Below are positions 8,501 to 17,696 of a DNA stretch of 64,000 bases, piece after piece; position 1 is the stretch's first letter, and each line of letters opens with the position of its first letter. The translations under genes and the position numbers were made by a program. The notes beneath the pieces were generated by a model. The model was not told where the DNA came from. It saw only the letters and a program-made list of their open reading frames with translations, and did no database searches. The stretch spans positions 26,006 through 90,005 of the forward strand of contig NZ_JAAHHW010000023.1 of assembly GCF_010692325.1 (NCBI RefSeq). Reading direction: 5' to 3'. This DNA is from Moorena sp. SIO3I8 (GTDB lineage: Bacteria > Cyanobacteriota > Cyanobacteriia > Cyanobacteriales > Coleofasciculaceae).

Positions 8501-9560
8501 AGGGAAGGTTACTACAGTCGCATTTAATTCAGAGTCCAACCTTATTTTTAGTGGTAGTGCAGACACAACTGTACGTTTGTGGAGTTTACAAAACCCTTTA
8601 TACGGAAATCAGTTTCAAATTAAGGGTAATCATCAGAACATGGTTAATTCAGTTACTTTCAATCCTTATAGTAAAAGAATTATTAGTGCAAATAGCGATT
8701 GTACGCTTAAAATTTGGGATTTACAGGGAAATTTGATTGAGTCACTAGCAGTTGGAGATAGTACTGAAGTTATCTCAATTGCCTTTAGTCCTGATGGTCA
8801 GTGGATGATTACTGGTTGCGCCGATGGTCGTTTAATTCTAAGAACTTCACAAGGCAAATTGATAGAGAAATCTTTTCAAGGACATAAAGATGATGTAACT
8901 TCTGTAGCTTTTAGTCCCGATAGTAAGTTAATTGTTAGTGGTGGTGCTGACAAAAGAATCTGCTTATGGGATTTGCAGGGTAACTTGATTAAGCCACCCT
9001 TCAGAGGACACAAAGAGATGATTAGCTCCGTTGCCTTTAGCCCTAATGGTGAACAAATCATTAGTGGTGGTTATGATGGTGGGTTGTATTTATGGGATGT
9101 GAATGGTGATCAAACCTTTCGACCTTTACAGCAAGAAGGGAGTGGCATTCTTTCGGTGGCTTTCAGTTTGAATGGACAGTGGATTGTCACTGGAAGTATG
9201 AATCAATCCTTGCAACTATGGAATTACAAATCTAAGGAAATGTCCTTACTCCAAGGACACAAGGGATGGGTTAGGACTGTTGACTTTAGTCCAGACAGCA
9301 AGTTTATTGTCAGCGGTAGTGCAGACTATACACTAAGACTTTGGGACGTCAAAGGTAATGCGATTGGTCCACCATTGGAAGGGCACAAGGACAGAATTAG
9401 TTCTGTGTCCTTTAGCCCGGACGGACAATGGATTATCAGTGGTAGCCATGATGGTACATTAAGATTGTGGGAAGGTAATGTTAAAGCTTATATGGATAGG
9501 GCTCGTCAAAGACTATCTGGTCATTCTCTGTTATTGGATCAATACGGTTTGACCAGCTAG
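5517..9560 (+). CDS. trypsin-like protease - STAND NTPase - WD40 protein
   Basis: 1347 aa with three parts. Residues 1-205 form a trypsin-like serine protease with triad H36 (TCAHVV), D92 (GADIALVE) and S165 (SGFSGSPV). A STAND NTPase begins with CPYRGLFPFREQDAKFFFGRE (about 217-237), with Walker A GASGSGKS (257-264) and Walker B RTRLLLIADQFEELY (about 340). After a charged coiled segment (about 655-685) come fourteen WD40 repeats (about 745-1320), enough for two seven-bladed propellers. Expected mechanism by family: propellers sense a ligand, NTP-driven oligomerisation follows, and the protease is released. There is no signal peptide, so it should be cytoplasmic. It forms an operon with the preceding Trypco1 gene. 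All catalytic residues are intact. Confidence 0.9.
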   Translation: MTVQLRAAIARIRKANGRVVGAGFLVSDQHILTCAHVVNAALSRQPSVPDQPNQEIDLDFPLVASGNILRGRVVRWIPVQRSSDILPKTGADIALVELESTLPEGTQPVRLVKAENLWKHPFRVFGFPEGQAVGVSTYGIISNPQANGRVQIDVHGTYPIESGFSGSPVWDEQLDGVAGMTVAIDPKRPQVRAAFIIPTTQLINACPELEEQAIPPCPYRGLFPFREQDAKFFFGREQFTQQLVKAVHKQSLVAVIGASGSGKSSVVFAGLIPQLRSEEGWLIEGFRPGDRPLRNLTKTLVDLRKIETIDPLDQIDQMVEKFQEGKRKLRDVIEDILERNNRTRLLLIADQFEELYTLCKDKSERQIFLDLFLEAVNQIENFTLVITLRADFCGYALSYRPFADALQDADRKLGPMNREELQKVIEQPAQLLGVRIESGLTERILEAVEDEPGYLPLLEFALTLLWAKQQNGQLTHQAYEDIGGVEKALAEYAEQEYQNLSEEDKQRAQRVFIQLVRPGAGTEDTRRLATSTEVGQNNWDLVTRLASARLVVTNKTEKTDEKEETDQETVEIIHEALIREWGTLRGWMEVNREFRTWQERLKVRIQEWGKSNRDDGALLRGVPLGEAEEWLQKRLAELSKDQLDFIKASLELRDREQKERYRLAKEKEEQIKKLERALTESNVREQTLKSQNLLPSHPVESLLEAMKATKLSCEKLNGEVLSLAFDSLLWALSFVRECNRLYGHTVEVSAIAVNSQVQRIVSSSLDGMLCLWDLQGNPIGQPFQEHKVAIRSVVFHPNGKVIVSGNDDGKLELWDLEGTLIKSFQGHNNWVTALAFSPDGKFIVSGCFDKTLRLWNLQGKPIGAPFLGHEAPITSVTFTTNGKYIVSGSRDTTVRLWNLQGKSIKLPFTEDDYEVNSVAFNPQKTLIACGNEGGRIVLWDLEELKITSSFSAHDQSICSIAFSPDGKWIISGSEESTIGLWDLQGNRLALLRGHQGKVTTVAFNSESNLIFSGSADTTVRLWSLQNPLYGNQFQIKGNHQNMVNSVTFNPYSKRIISANSDCTLKIWDLQGNLIESLAVGDSTEVISIAFSPDGQWMITGCADGRLILRTSQGKLIEKSFQGHKDDVTSVAFSPDSKLIVSGGADKRICLWDLQGNLIKPPFRGHKEMISSVAFSPNGEQIISGGYDGGLYLWDVNGDQTFRPLQQEGSGILSVAFSLNGQWIVTGSMNQSLQLWNYKSKEMSLLQGHKGWVRTVDFSPDSKFIVSGSADYTLRLWDVKGNAIGPPLEGHKDRISSVSFSPDGQWIISGSHDGTLRLWEGNVKAYMDRARQRLSGHSLLLDQYGLTS

Positions 9561-10098
9561 TTGTTAATTGTTTGATAACCATTCAGGTGATGGGGTTGAC
9601 AAAAAGTGAAGGATGAGTGGTAGTCTAGAAAGATCGAAATCAAACCGCCAGCTATCCCAAATAGTTTTGAAGCTCTGGAACTGCAGCCCCAATCAGTTCT
9701 GGTAGATATCGTGCTGCAACAACCAACTAGCGAATTGAACAACTGATTGGAAAGGTGCTTAAGGGCTTTAGTGGATAAAGCTATTGAACTAAAGCCATTG
9801 CACCATTTTAGCTATGCCAGTCCACTAAGCCACTATTTCCGATCTCCATCTTGATGCATTTATACAATGATAACGATTTCAATTTTTTAATTATCAGGAG
9901 AAACAGGGTGTTAAGGATCTTGGTAGGTAAGTTCTGTGGTAGAGCAACCTGGTATTGAAAGTTTGCTGCATAACTTTTGGTAGTTAGCCGGATAAGTATA
10001 TAGATACTTTAAAATCAGCACTCAGCACTCAGCACTCAGCAAGTAGTGCATTAGCTGAATGCTTACATTGTTTTTACAACAATAGGAACTATTGTCTT
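9561..10098. other. gene-free spacer, possible degraded coding fragment
   Basis: No intact gene. On the plus strand about 9645-9740 reads SFEALELQPQSVLVDIVLQQ, which looks like decayed coding sequence but has no start or family I recognise. A 7-bp ACTCAGC array lies at 10018-10041. Confidence 0.4.
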
Positions 10099-10713
10099 AT
10101 GTCTAAGCGATTTGTATTTTGGCAAACTTCTATTATTATAGTTTGTTCAGTCCTGTGTACAGCTACTGATGTTGGCGCTAAAACTGGATTGAATACCCGG
10201 TCTCAAACAGAACAGTCAATTTCACCCCCCGTCAAACTTGTCAGAATACCGCGCCATTTAATTAATAATATTGATGAGGTTATTGATGGAATTCGCAAAT
10301 CCCGTATCTGGGACGATATTGATGATTTCATTCGACGAATTCCCTTTCCTCAAAATACTAGAAACCCAATTCCTAAAAATGATGATTTCTGGGATAAAGT
10401 TAAATATGTATTCAAGATAGCAGTGAGCAATCTTAAATATCCTCAACGTCCCTCTAACGTTAGAAATGGTCAGTTGAATCGTATACTCGATAAGGTATAT
10501 GTAAACCACAATTGTCTGGGTATTCTACCCTGCGGGATTATGCTGGAAAATTTCTTCAAAACAAATTTGGGTGAACCATCTTACCATTCCAGAGGAACAG
10601 AGCAAATCATGCGCCTAAATAATTTATTGTCTGAAGGAGTACTCGATCCACACGATTACAATGTTGCCAAAGACGTTCGTGATGATCTAAAGTATGCTAT
10701 GAACTGGCCATAA
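10099..10713 (+). CDS. secreted protein of unknown function
   Basis: 204 aa. An N-terminal signal peptide is visible (positive MSKR, a hydrophobic stretch to about residue 22, likely cleavage after DVGA near residue 27). The mature part is basic and helical with two cysteines (NHNCLGILPCG) that could pair outside the cytoplasm. I recognise no family. AATAGG upstream of the ATG is a weak ribosome site. It stands alone, with repeat-bearing spacers on both sides. Confidence 0.6.
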   Translation: MSKRFVFWQTSIIIVCSVLCTATDVGAKTGLNTRSQTEQSISPPVKLVRIPRHLINNIDEVIDGIRKSRIWDDIDDFIRRIPFPQNTRNPIPKNDDFWDKVKYVFKIAVSNLKYPQRPSNVRNGQLNRILDKVYVNHNCLGILPCGIMLENFFKTNLGEPSYHSRGTEQIMRLNNLLSEGVLDPHDYNVAKDVRDDLKYAMNWP

Positions 10714-10944
10714 TACTGAGATGATAACCGGATTATACCTGATCAGGCTCGGGGTTGCTTAATAATGGAATAATTTGAAGAGTTTTGTGGCAAGCGCACG
10801 TGTGGAATGGGCATCTTGCCCGTTTTATATCCCGGCGGACTGTCCCAATAAGCCCTTAGGTGGTGCGTTACTTTCGTCTTGGATTAATGGGATCAGGGAG
10901 TAGCAAGCCAGCGCTCTTTCCTACTATTCCCGATTCCCTATTCC

Positions 10945-12729
10945 CTATTCCCTACTCCCTATTTCCTCCGCACTCTCAACCAAATCAATAAACTCAGCTC
11001 GATAACCCTCTAAATCTACCCCTTCGGATTCCTTTGCTAATGTTAATGCTTGGTCAAAACTGGCTTTACCTTTGTAAGGAGAATCTCTTAACACCATACC
11101 AAAACTGGCAACGGCAGCGGAAAACTTAAAGTTATCGGAAGCATCGTTTAGCTTTACAGCTTTATCAACCAAGGGATAGGTCAGGAGTTGAGAGGTGTTA
11201 CCGTCAGGATCTTTGTAACGTAACTTGACCTGCATTAATTCTTTGGAATTATTGCTTGAAGCAGCATTGGATTGATATTTCAGAGGGTCAATATCCGGTA
11301 ATTTGACATTAGTTTTCGCTCCCACAGGAATAATTTCATACAGTGCAGTAACAGTATGACCTGCTCCTAATTCTCCGGCATCTTTAGTATCATCATTAAA
11401 GTCTTCATCCTTGATCCGCCGATTTTCATAACCAATCAAACGATACCCTTGGACTTTGGCAGGATTAAATTCTACTTGAATCTTAACATCTTTGGCAATA
11501 GTGAGTAGAGTGGCTCCAATTTCGTTAACCAGAACTTTCTTAGCTTCTAACTCGTTATCAAGATAAGCATAATTGCCATTTCCTTTATTAGCAATTTTCT
11601 CCATCTTGGAGTCTTGTAAATTACCAGTACCAAATCCTAATACGGTCAGAAAAACTCCTTTTTTTCGCTTCTGTTCAATTAGTTTAACTAATTCGGTATC
11701 ACTGGAAACTCCGACATTAAAGTCTCCGTCGGTTGCGAGAATAACTCGGTTATTTCCTGATTTAATAAAATTATTCTGGGCGAGTTTATAAGCCAGTTGA
11801 ATTCCTGCTCCCCCAGCAGTAGACCCCCCGGCATTAAGATTCTCAATAGCTGTTAAGATTTTATCTTTCTGGTTGCCTGGAGTAGGAGGTAAAACCACGC
11901 CCGCAGCGCCAGCATAGACGACAATACTAACCTGGTCTTCTTCTCTCAATTCATTGACAAGCATCCGAAAGGCATCTTTGAGCAGGGGAAGCTTATTGGG
12001 ACTATTCATAGAACCAGAGACATCCAGCAAAAAGACAAGATTGCTGGGAGGCAAATCTTCAATCGCCATCTTTTCCCCTTGGATACCAATGTGAACTAAT
12101 TGGTGAGTGGGATTCCAAGGAGCTTGAGAAATTTCTGTGGTAATCGAGAAAGGGCGATCGCTTTCTGGTTCGGGATAGTCGTAGTTAAAGTAGTTAATTA
12201 ATTCTTCGATACGGATGGCATCAGTAGGGGGGAGTTGACCGTTATTAAGGAAACGACGAAGATTGCTGTAGGAGGCGGTATCAACATCAATAGCAAAGGT
12301 AGACAGGGGATTATGCTTTACTCTCTGAAAGGCATTCTCATCAATGGGACTATAGTTTTCTCTGTTGCTGACTTCTGGGATAGCTGGCTGTGTTGTCAGT
12401 AACGGCATCCGTTTGGCCGCAGGAATTGAGCTACTAGGAACTGCTTTCAAGGCTGCATTTGGGCTACCGGAGAGTGGCATTGAGGCTTGGGGTCTCAAAC
12501 CTCTGTTAGAGAAATTCTGAATAACACTATCCGCCGACCTCCCGACCTGGGCTGATTCCATAAGTTCTGATTGGCGCTGTCTTTGGTCACGTTCTACGTC
12601 TTGCGCTACAGGTAGATTAGAGCTTTTTTCTGATTCTTGGGCTGAACGCTGATTGTGGCAAGCTGTTGTTAGCTGTGCCAAGATAGCAACCATTCCGGAA
12701 AGGAGGAATAGTCTAAGTAATTTGTTCAT
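10945..12729 (-). CDS. VWA-domain lipoprotein (YfbK-like)
   Basis: 594 aa. Signal peptide with a lipobox-like LTTAC (C24), so probably a lipid-anchored protein. Residues about 120-225 match the N-terminal region typical of YfbK-type proteins (AFQRVKHNPLSTFAIDVDTASYSNLRR). A von Willebrand A domain follows with the MIDAS motif DVSGS (236-240) and later TDGDFNVGV. The C-terminal third is the domain usually found after this VWA type. Function is unclear; MIDAS domains bind Mg2+ and protein ligands. The last residues, IGSRE, are encoded by a 7-bp GGGAATA-type array (about 10928-10965), so the native C-terminus has been replaced or extended by repeat sequence. Confidence 0.88.
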   Translation of the reverse strand: MNKLLRLFLLSGMVAILAQLTTACHNQRSAQESEKSSNLPVAQDVERDQRQRQSELMESAQVGRSADSVIQNFSNRGLRPQASMPLSGSPNAALKAVPSSSIPAAKRMPLLTTQPAIPEVSNRENYSPIDENAFQRVKHNPLSTFAIDVDTASYSNLRRFLNNGQLPPTDAIRIEELINYFNYDYPEPESDRPFSITTEISQAPWNPTHQLVHIGIQGEKMAIEDLPPSNLVFLLDVSGSMNSPNKLPLLKDAFRMLVNELREEDQVSIVVYAGAAGVVLPPTPGNQKDKILTAIENLNAGGSTAGGAGIQLAYKLAQNNFIKSGNNRVILATDGDFNVGVSSDTELVKLIEQKRKKGVFLTVLGFGTGNLQDSKMEKIANKGNGNYAYLDNELEAKKVLVNEIGATLLTIAKDVKIQVEFNPAKVQGYRLIGYENRRIKDEDFNDDTKDAGELGAGHTVTALYEIIPVGAKTNVKLPDIDPLKYQSNAASSNNSKELMQVKLRYKDPDGNTSQLLTYPLVDKAVKLNDASDNFKFSAAVASFGMVLRDSPYKGKASFDQALTLAKESEGVDLEGYRAEFIDLVESAEEIGSRE

Positions 12730-13603
12730 TTGATTTGCCCTCTGTATTGCTTATTCCTAAGCTAGTCCACCACAGAAGGCTGATGGTCTGTGTTGCGGTT
12801 TCTGTAACAGTTAATCGGGAATCGGGAATCGGGAATCGGGAATCGGGAAGTTAGAATTTAGAATTTAGAATTTAGAATGGGGAATCGGGAATCGGGAATC
12901 GGGAATAGATTAATCGTTTGGTGGGCAGTGCCTAGGAATCCTATGGTCAGCTAATGAATCTGGAGGAAATTACGCTGACCACTGACGGCTGACGGCTGTT
13001 CGCGTAGCGTGCGCGTAGCGCATATGCTTACGTTAGGCTCTATATTAAATGGTATTTCCCAGGGTAAACGGATCTAATTTTGTTAATTCATATCCATAGT
13101 GTTTTTACCATTAAATAAACACTATATGTATAAAATATATTGTCAACTATCGCCATAAGGCCAGGTTTATTGAAAACTCCCCTGGTTGATTGACAAGATG
13201 GGTTTATTCTATGATACTTTTACAGATATAGGAGTGGAAGCAAAGCTTAAGATATCTTCGGCTTCCTGCTCCAAAGCTACCTGATACCTTTCAAGAAAAA
13301 TACTATGTCTTAAACTGTACTTCTCTTCCTATAAAATTAGATAAACAATGGCTACTTGCCATGGTGTATACTGATGTTGTTAACCTTGATGTTGTTAACC
13401 TTTTTTAGAGACGTTATACTAATTAGGAGGTAGACGTCATTTTTTTTGGTTCGCTATTCCCTATATCCTTTTATAGGTTCCGGTAATCCACTTTTCTGGT
13501 GATCCGCTATTTACTGTTGTCTAAAATTCAGGATTATCTACCTCAAATCGTTTAAAACAACTGTTTACAACCACTATATAATCCCTAATTAAGGAAGTTG
13601 ATC
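12730..13603. repeat. long spacer: 7-bp arrays and a palindrome
   Basis: 12813-12908 holds GGGAATC and TTTAGAA arrays. About 12918-12950 is a half copy of the GGTGGGCAGTGCC element. About 12983-13025 carries CTGACGG repeats joined to the GTTCGCGTAGCGTG repeat. No gene was seen between 13030 and 13590; AACCTTGATGTTGTT is repeated at about 13370-13400. Confidence 0.65.
13096..13125. promoter_or_regulatory. palindrome ATAGTGTTT-N12-AAACACTAT
   Basis: Nine-base perfect arms in an AT-rich stretch, about 480 bp before the transporter start. No T-run adjoins it, so an operator or small hairpin is as likely as a terminator. Confidence 0.35.
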
Positions 13604-14554
13604 ATGTCTACTAAAAGTTCTGCAATCTGGGGATCTTCTTCCTTAGCAATTGCCATTTTTGCCCTATCGTCTTCACCAATTCTGACTCGCATAACAGAAC
13701 ATGATATGGGCCCTTATGGAACAATATTTAATCGGTTTTGGATTGCCAGCCTAGCGTTGGGCCTTGGCAAGGTTATCAAACTACTTTGGGATAAGCACAG
13801 CGGACGCTTATCTACTACTGATAACACTGATAACAAGGCTTATACTGTAAAGGATTTTTTCTCCTTATTTCTTGTTGCTAGCTTAGATTCAATTTGCCTA
13901 GTGACGTGGGCTTGGTCTCTGACAAAAACAAGTGTTGCTAATTCTAATCTTCTCCACAACACCACTCCTATTTTTGCAGCTGTCGGCGGATGGTTACTGT
14001 TAAGCCAATCCTTTAATCGTCGCTTCCTAATCGGCATGATGCTGGCTCTAGGAGGAACGTTCTTAATTGGTTTTAACGATTTTCATATCGATCGAGATAC
14101 ATTGATAGGGGACAGCGTTGCATTACTATCTGCCCTTTTCTATGCGGCTACACTTTTGGTAACAGAGAATCTCCGAGTAAAATTTGACACAAGCACAATT
14201 TTACTATGGCTTTATACCTTGGGTGGCCTATTGTTGTTACCATTAACATTGCTATTTGAAGATAGACTATTTCCTGCTTCCTTTTCATCATGGTCTGCTG
14301 TTATTGGCCTAGGACTTTGTGGCTCTATAATTGGATTGGGTGCATTATTCTATAGTCTCAAACAATTTTCATCTAGCTTTGTCTCTCTCATCCTATTGCT
14401 GGAACCCATGATTGCAGCATTATTTGCCTGGCTAATTTTTGCAGAAAAATTGAGTTGGTTAAATGGCTTGACGTTTATAATCGTATTATCTGGGATTTAT
14501 CTGGCTCAATCAGATGGAGAATTAGATAATATCGGCTCTACCGAAGCTACTTAA
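13604..14554 (+). CDS. EamA/DMT-superfamily transporter
   Basis: 316 aa from the ATG at 13604. About ten hydrophobic segments in two EamA halves, with the family signatures NSNLLHNTTPIFAAVGGWLLL at the end of the first half and SLILLLEPMIAALFAWLIFAE at the end of the second. Members export or import small metabolites such as amino acids and nucleotides across the inner membrane; the substrate is unknown. A TTG six bases upstream is also in frame, but AAGGAAG (13591-13597) sits directly against it and at ideal distance from the ATG, so the ATG is preferred. An insert (about residues 65-80, HSGRLSTTDNTDNKA) lies in a loop. Confidence 0.9.
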   Translation: MSTKSSAIWGSSSLAIAIFALSSSPILTRITEHDMGPYGTIFNRFWIASLALGLGKVIKLLWDKHSGRLSTTDNTDNKAYTVKDFFSLFLVASLDSICLVTWAWSLTKTSVANSNLLHNTTPIFAAVGGWLLLSQSFNRRFLIGMMLALGGTFLIGFNDFHIDRDTLIGDSVALLSALFYAATLLVTENLRVKFDTSTILLWLYTLGGLLLLPLTLLFEDRLFPASFSSWSAVIGLGLCGSIIGLGALFYSLKQFSSSFVSLILLLEPMIAALFAWLIFAEKLSWLNGLTFIIVLSGIYLAQSDGELDNIGSTEAT

Positions 14555-14931
14555 TATGTAATAGCAAAGGGAACAGCTAGGGGAGCATGTCAAATTTGTA
14601 ATTAGGTACATAGATCCCCCCTAACCCCCCTTAAAAAAGGGGGGAATTAGATTGAAAAGTCCCCCTTATTAAGGGAAACGGGGGATCTGAATCAGGGATT
14701 AACAAAACTGACATGCACCCATCAGCTGGTGGGCAGTGCCTAGCAATTCTATGGTTAGCAAATGAATCTCTGTGAAGCACTGCCCACCCTACTTGCTATT
14801 CCTACTGAACCCAGTTAAGATTCATCTTGACACTCCCCGCGCCGAAGCCCCAAACCTCCCACACTTCCCACACTCCCCACACCTCCCTCTCTTTCCCTAT
14901 TCCCTATTCCCTATTCCCTATTCCCTATTCC
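14555..14931. repeat. spacer with a MITE-like element, a palindrome and a 7-bp array
   Basis: Contains an element with GCATGTCA (14585-14592) and TGACATGC (14709-14716) ends around a paired C/G-rich core, a GGTGGGCAGTGCC inverted repeat (14728-14788), and the TTCCCTA array starting at about 14892, which runs into the kinase gene. No gene. Confidence 0.7.
14585..14716. mobile_element. MITE-like element, GCATGTCA ends
   Basis: 132 bp with 8-bp inverted ends. The interior pairs GATCCCCCCTAACCCCCCTT with AAGGGGGG and later CCCCCTTATTAAGGG. It is non-coding. Confidence 0.55.
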
Positions 14932-17124
14932 CTATTCCCTATTCCCTGTTTCCTGTTCCCTATTCCCTGTTTCCTGTTCCCTAATCTCTGCTTCCAATGC
15001 CCGATTTGCCCAATCCCGTGCTTTGATAGCGTCTCGGTAGTTTGGCTGGTAGCGCACTGCTTTATCATAAGCAGCGATCGCTTTTTTATACTGGTTGACT
15101 TTAACTAATGCATTGCCTAGGCTATACCAGGCTTGGCTGTAGTCAGGTTTATAGTTAACTGCTTGTTGGTAAGATGCGATCGCATCTTTATATCGTTCCA
15201 ATTTATAGAAGGTATTGCCTCGACTGTACCAAGCTTGGTAAGGCTTGGATTTTAGTTTAATGGCTTTGTCGTAAGCTTCCAGGGCATCTTCATATCGCTG
15301 GACTTGATGGAGTGTCCAACCGCGACTGTACCAGGCTTGATAGGAATTAGGCTGGAGTTTAACGGCTTGCTCAAAGGACCCTAAGGCTTCTTGGTATTTC
15401 CGTAATTTATTTAAGGTATTGCCCCAGCTATACCAAGCTTGGTAGAAGTTGGGCTGGAATTGAACGGCTTGCTGATAAGACTTGGCTGCATCTTTATACT
15501 TTTGCAAATTGCTCAAGTCATTACCCCGCTGATACCAGGCTTCAGCGGAATTAGGTTTGTAGTCTAAGGCTCGGTCGTAGGATTGTACCGCTGCTTTATA
15601 TTGACGCAAATTATGTAATGCCCAGCCCCGTCTATACCAAGCTTGGTAAGAATCGGGTTTGAGTTTAAGGGCTTTGTCAAAGGATGCGATCGCATCAAAA
15701 TAATTCTTGGACTTAACCTGGACATTACCAAGACTGATCCAAGCATCCAAGTCATTGGGCTGGAGTTCCAGGGCGCTATTAAACGCTTTAATTGCTGCGT
15801 CATAACGCTTCAACTGCTCCAAGGTTTTACCCCTACCCTTCCAAGCTGCACTATAATCCGGCTCAATTTGAATCGCTTGGTCGTAAGCGTTTAGAGCTTC
15901 TTCATAGTACTTTAGTGCAAACAAGGTCTTGCCCTGACCTTGCCAAGCTGGAGCATATTCCCCTCGGATTTCCACAGCTCGATTATAAGCGTTCAGAGCC
16001 TGTTCATAGCGCTTCAATTCTAAAAACGTTTCGCCCCGGTTATACCAATCCGTCGCATTAGCTCCCCTGAATGCTTTCACCATAAAAACCGTTGCCGCAA
16101 ACCCCAATCCAATCACCCCGGTGTACATTAACACTTGGTACCGTTTTAGTCTGAATCGTTGCGGTTTAGGGAGCAGGGGTTGTATAGATGACGCAATTCC
16201 CAACACTAAGGTAGCGCCAGTTTTAGTAGTGTTAGTATTTATGTTATTACTACTAGTTTTATTACTAGTTATAGTAGTCAGTGCTTGTAAGGCTAAGGTA
16301 GCTGATTGGTAACGCTCTCGGAAATCATAGCACACCATTTTATCTAAACTATCGGCTAATTCAGCACTTACTGATATCTGGTTATGCCAGGTGATTTCCC
16401 CTGTATCAGGGTGAAGGGGCAATTGGTGAGGACGTAAACCGGTTAAACCAACAATCCCGATCATCCCGACAGCATAGATATCACTGCTTAATTGCGGGTA
16501 ACCATTGGCTTGTTCACTCGGTCGATAGCCAGGAGTACCAATAGCAACCGTAAAGCCAGTGTTGCCCCCTTCCAGGATCTGAGTACTCACTTGTTTAACC
16601 GCACCGAAGTCAATCAGTACTAATTTGCCATCTGATTTACGCCGAATGATGTTTTGAGGATTGATATCTCGGTGAATAATATGCCGTTGATGAACAAATT
16701 CTAAAACTTCCAGGATTTCCTGCAACAGGGAAATCACCTGATGTTCATTGACCTGGGTTCCTGGTACAAGTTCCTGGCTGAGGTCTTCCCCTTCAATCAA
16801 TTCCTGCACCAGATAGAAGTCTTTATTTTCTTCAAAATACGCAAAAAGCTGGGGAATTTGCTCATTACTTCCCAACTGGTGTAGTATTTTGGCTTCTGTC
16901 TCAAACAGTCGCCTAGCGGTCTGCAATGTCAAGGTATCCGTGGCTACTGGCTTGAGCTGCTTAACCACACACTGATTCTCACCAGGCAAGTGTTGGTCTT
17001 CAGCTACGAAAGTCTGACCAAATCCACCTTGTCCCAGTTGACGAATAATTTTATAGCGTCCACCGATCGTTTGTCCAAGACCCAAGTTCATCCAAGTTCT
17101 ATTGCTCCGGGAAATCCTCACCAC
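14932..17124 (-). CDS. Ser/Thr protein kinase with transmembrane segment and ten TPRs
   Basis: 730 aa. Hanks-type kinase at about 18-285: glycine loop GQGGFG (31-36), VAIK-type lysine K55, catalytic HRDINPQN (151-158) and DFG (172-174). One transmembrane helix (about 330-350, VLMYTGVIGLGFAATVFMV) is followed by ten TPR units (about 355-710), each close to 34 residues. The kinase should face the cytoplasm and the TPRs the other side, suggesting a receptor or scaffold. GTG at 17122-17124 gives MVRISRSN; the ATG at codon 12 (MNLGLGQTIGGRY) is the alternative and matches the usual kinase start better. The last 14 residues repeat REQETGN and come from a 7-bp array (14892-14982). Confidence 0.9.
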   Translation of the reverse strand: MVRISRSNRTWMNLGLGQTIGGRYKIIRQLGQGGFGQTFVAEDQHLPGENQCVVKQLKPVATDTLTLQTARRLFETEAKILHQLGSNEQIPQLFAYFEENKDFYLVQELIEGEDLSQELVPGTQVNEHQVISLLQEILEVLEFVHQRHIIHRDINPQNIIRRKSDGKLVLIDFGAVKQVSTQILEGGNTGFTVAIGTPGYRPSEQANGYPQLSSDIYAVGMIGIVGLTGLRPHQLPLHPDTGEITWHNQISVSAELADSLDKMVCYDFRERYQSATLALQALTTITSNKTSSNNINTNTTKTGATLVLGIASSIQPLLPKPQRFRLKRYQVLMYTGVIGLGFAATVFMVKAFRGANATDWYNRGETFLELKRYEQALNAYNRAVEIRGEYAPAWQGQGKTLFALKYYEEALNAYDQAIQIEPDYSAAWKGRGKTLEQLKRYDAAIKAFNSALELQPNDLDAWISLGNVQVKSKNYFDAIASFDKALKLKPDSYQAWYRRGWALHNLRQYKAAVQSYDRALDYKPNSAEAWYQRGNDLSNLQKYKDAAKSYQQAVQFQPNFYQAWYSWGNTLNKLRKYQEALGSFEQAVKLQPNSYQAWYSRGWTLHQVQRYEDALEAYDKAIKLKSKPYQAWYSRGNTFYKLERYKDAIASYQQAVNYKPDYSQAWYSLGNALVKVNQYKKAIAAYDKAVRYQPNYRDAIKARDWANRALEAEIREQETGNREQETGNRE

Positions 17125-17220
17125 CTATTCAAGGAGGTAGATCACTAGTGATAGTGCTACCCATGATAATATACAAAATCCTTAAGTGGTGATCAGAACG
17201 TTATCGCTACGATAAAATAG

Positions 17221-17465
17221 GGTGGGCAGTCCAGCCGTGAGATTGATGTGCTTGCCTAGGCTGGTTTTAAGCACTGCCCACCAAAGGATTAATCACAGAA
17301 AATAGTAGGCTGGGCAGTGCAGCCGTGAGATTGATGTGTTTGCGATCGCGTAGCGGCTCGTACCGAGCATCGCGTTTTTAGGCACTGCCCACCAAAGTAG
17401 TAGGGTGGGCAGTGCCGCCGTTAGATTGATTTGCTTGGGTACACTTGTTTTAGGCACTGCCCACC
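17221..17465. repeat. three tandem GGTGGGCAGTGC inverted-repeat elements
   Basis: Copies at 17221-17282, 17309-17393 and 17404-17465. Each starts GGTGGGCAGT(GC) or close to it, ends GCACTGCCCACC and shares CAGCCGTGAGATTGAT-like interiors. The second contains a GCGTAGCGGCTC HIP-type repeat. They look like REP/BIME-style hairpins. Confidence 0.8.
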
Positions 17466-17495
17466 AATTGCCGAATCTCGTAGAGCGGAATTTTT

Positions 17496-17644
17496 GGCGT
17501 TGCTGATTCTGGGTATGGTTTCGCCCCCCTAGCCCCCCAATTCTGGGGGGAACAAAACTCTTAAAGTCCCCCAAAGTTGGGGGACCAACGGGGGCTTTAA
17601 TAAAACCAGATAATCGCGCATTCGTTCATTAATTAAGCAACGCC
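17496..17644. mobile_element. MITE-like element, GGCGTTGCTGA ends, with 8-bp target duplication
   Basis: 149 bp from GGCGTTGCTGATTC to AATTAAGCAACGCC. It is flanked on both sides by GAATTTTT (17488-17495 and 17645-17652), a perfect 8-bp direct repeat that marks transposition. The interior carries the GCCCCCCTAGCCCCCC core and GGGGGCTTTAATAAAACCAG. Confidence 0.85.
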
Positions 17645-17696
17645 GAATTTTTAGCACAGGAAAATAATTAATTGACCAATAGATAAACTATAGCAA

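Noticed and set aside
14772..15108. Plus-strand frames with FPIPYSL repeats
   Set aside because: Antisense to the kinase gene end and to its 7-bp array; no independent coding signal.
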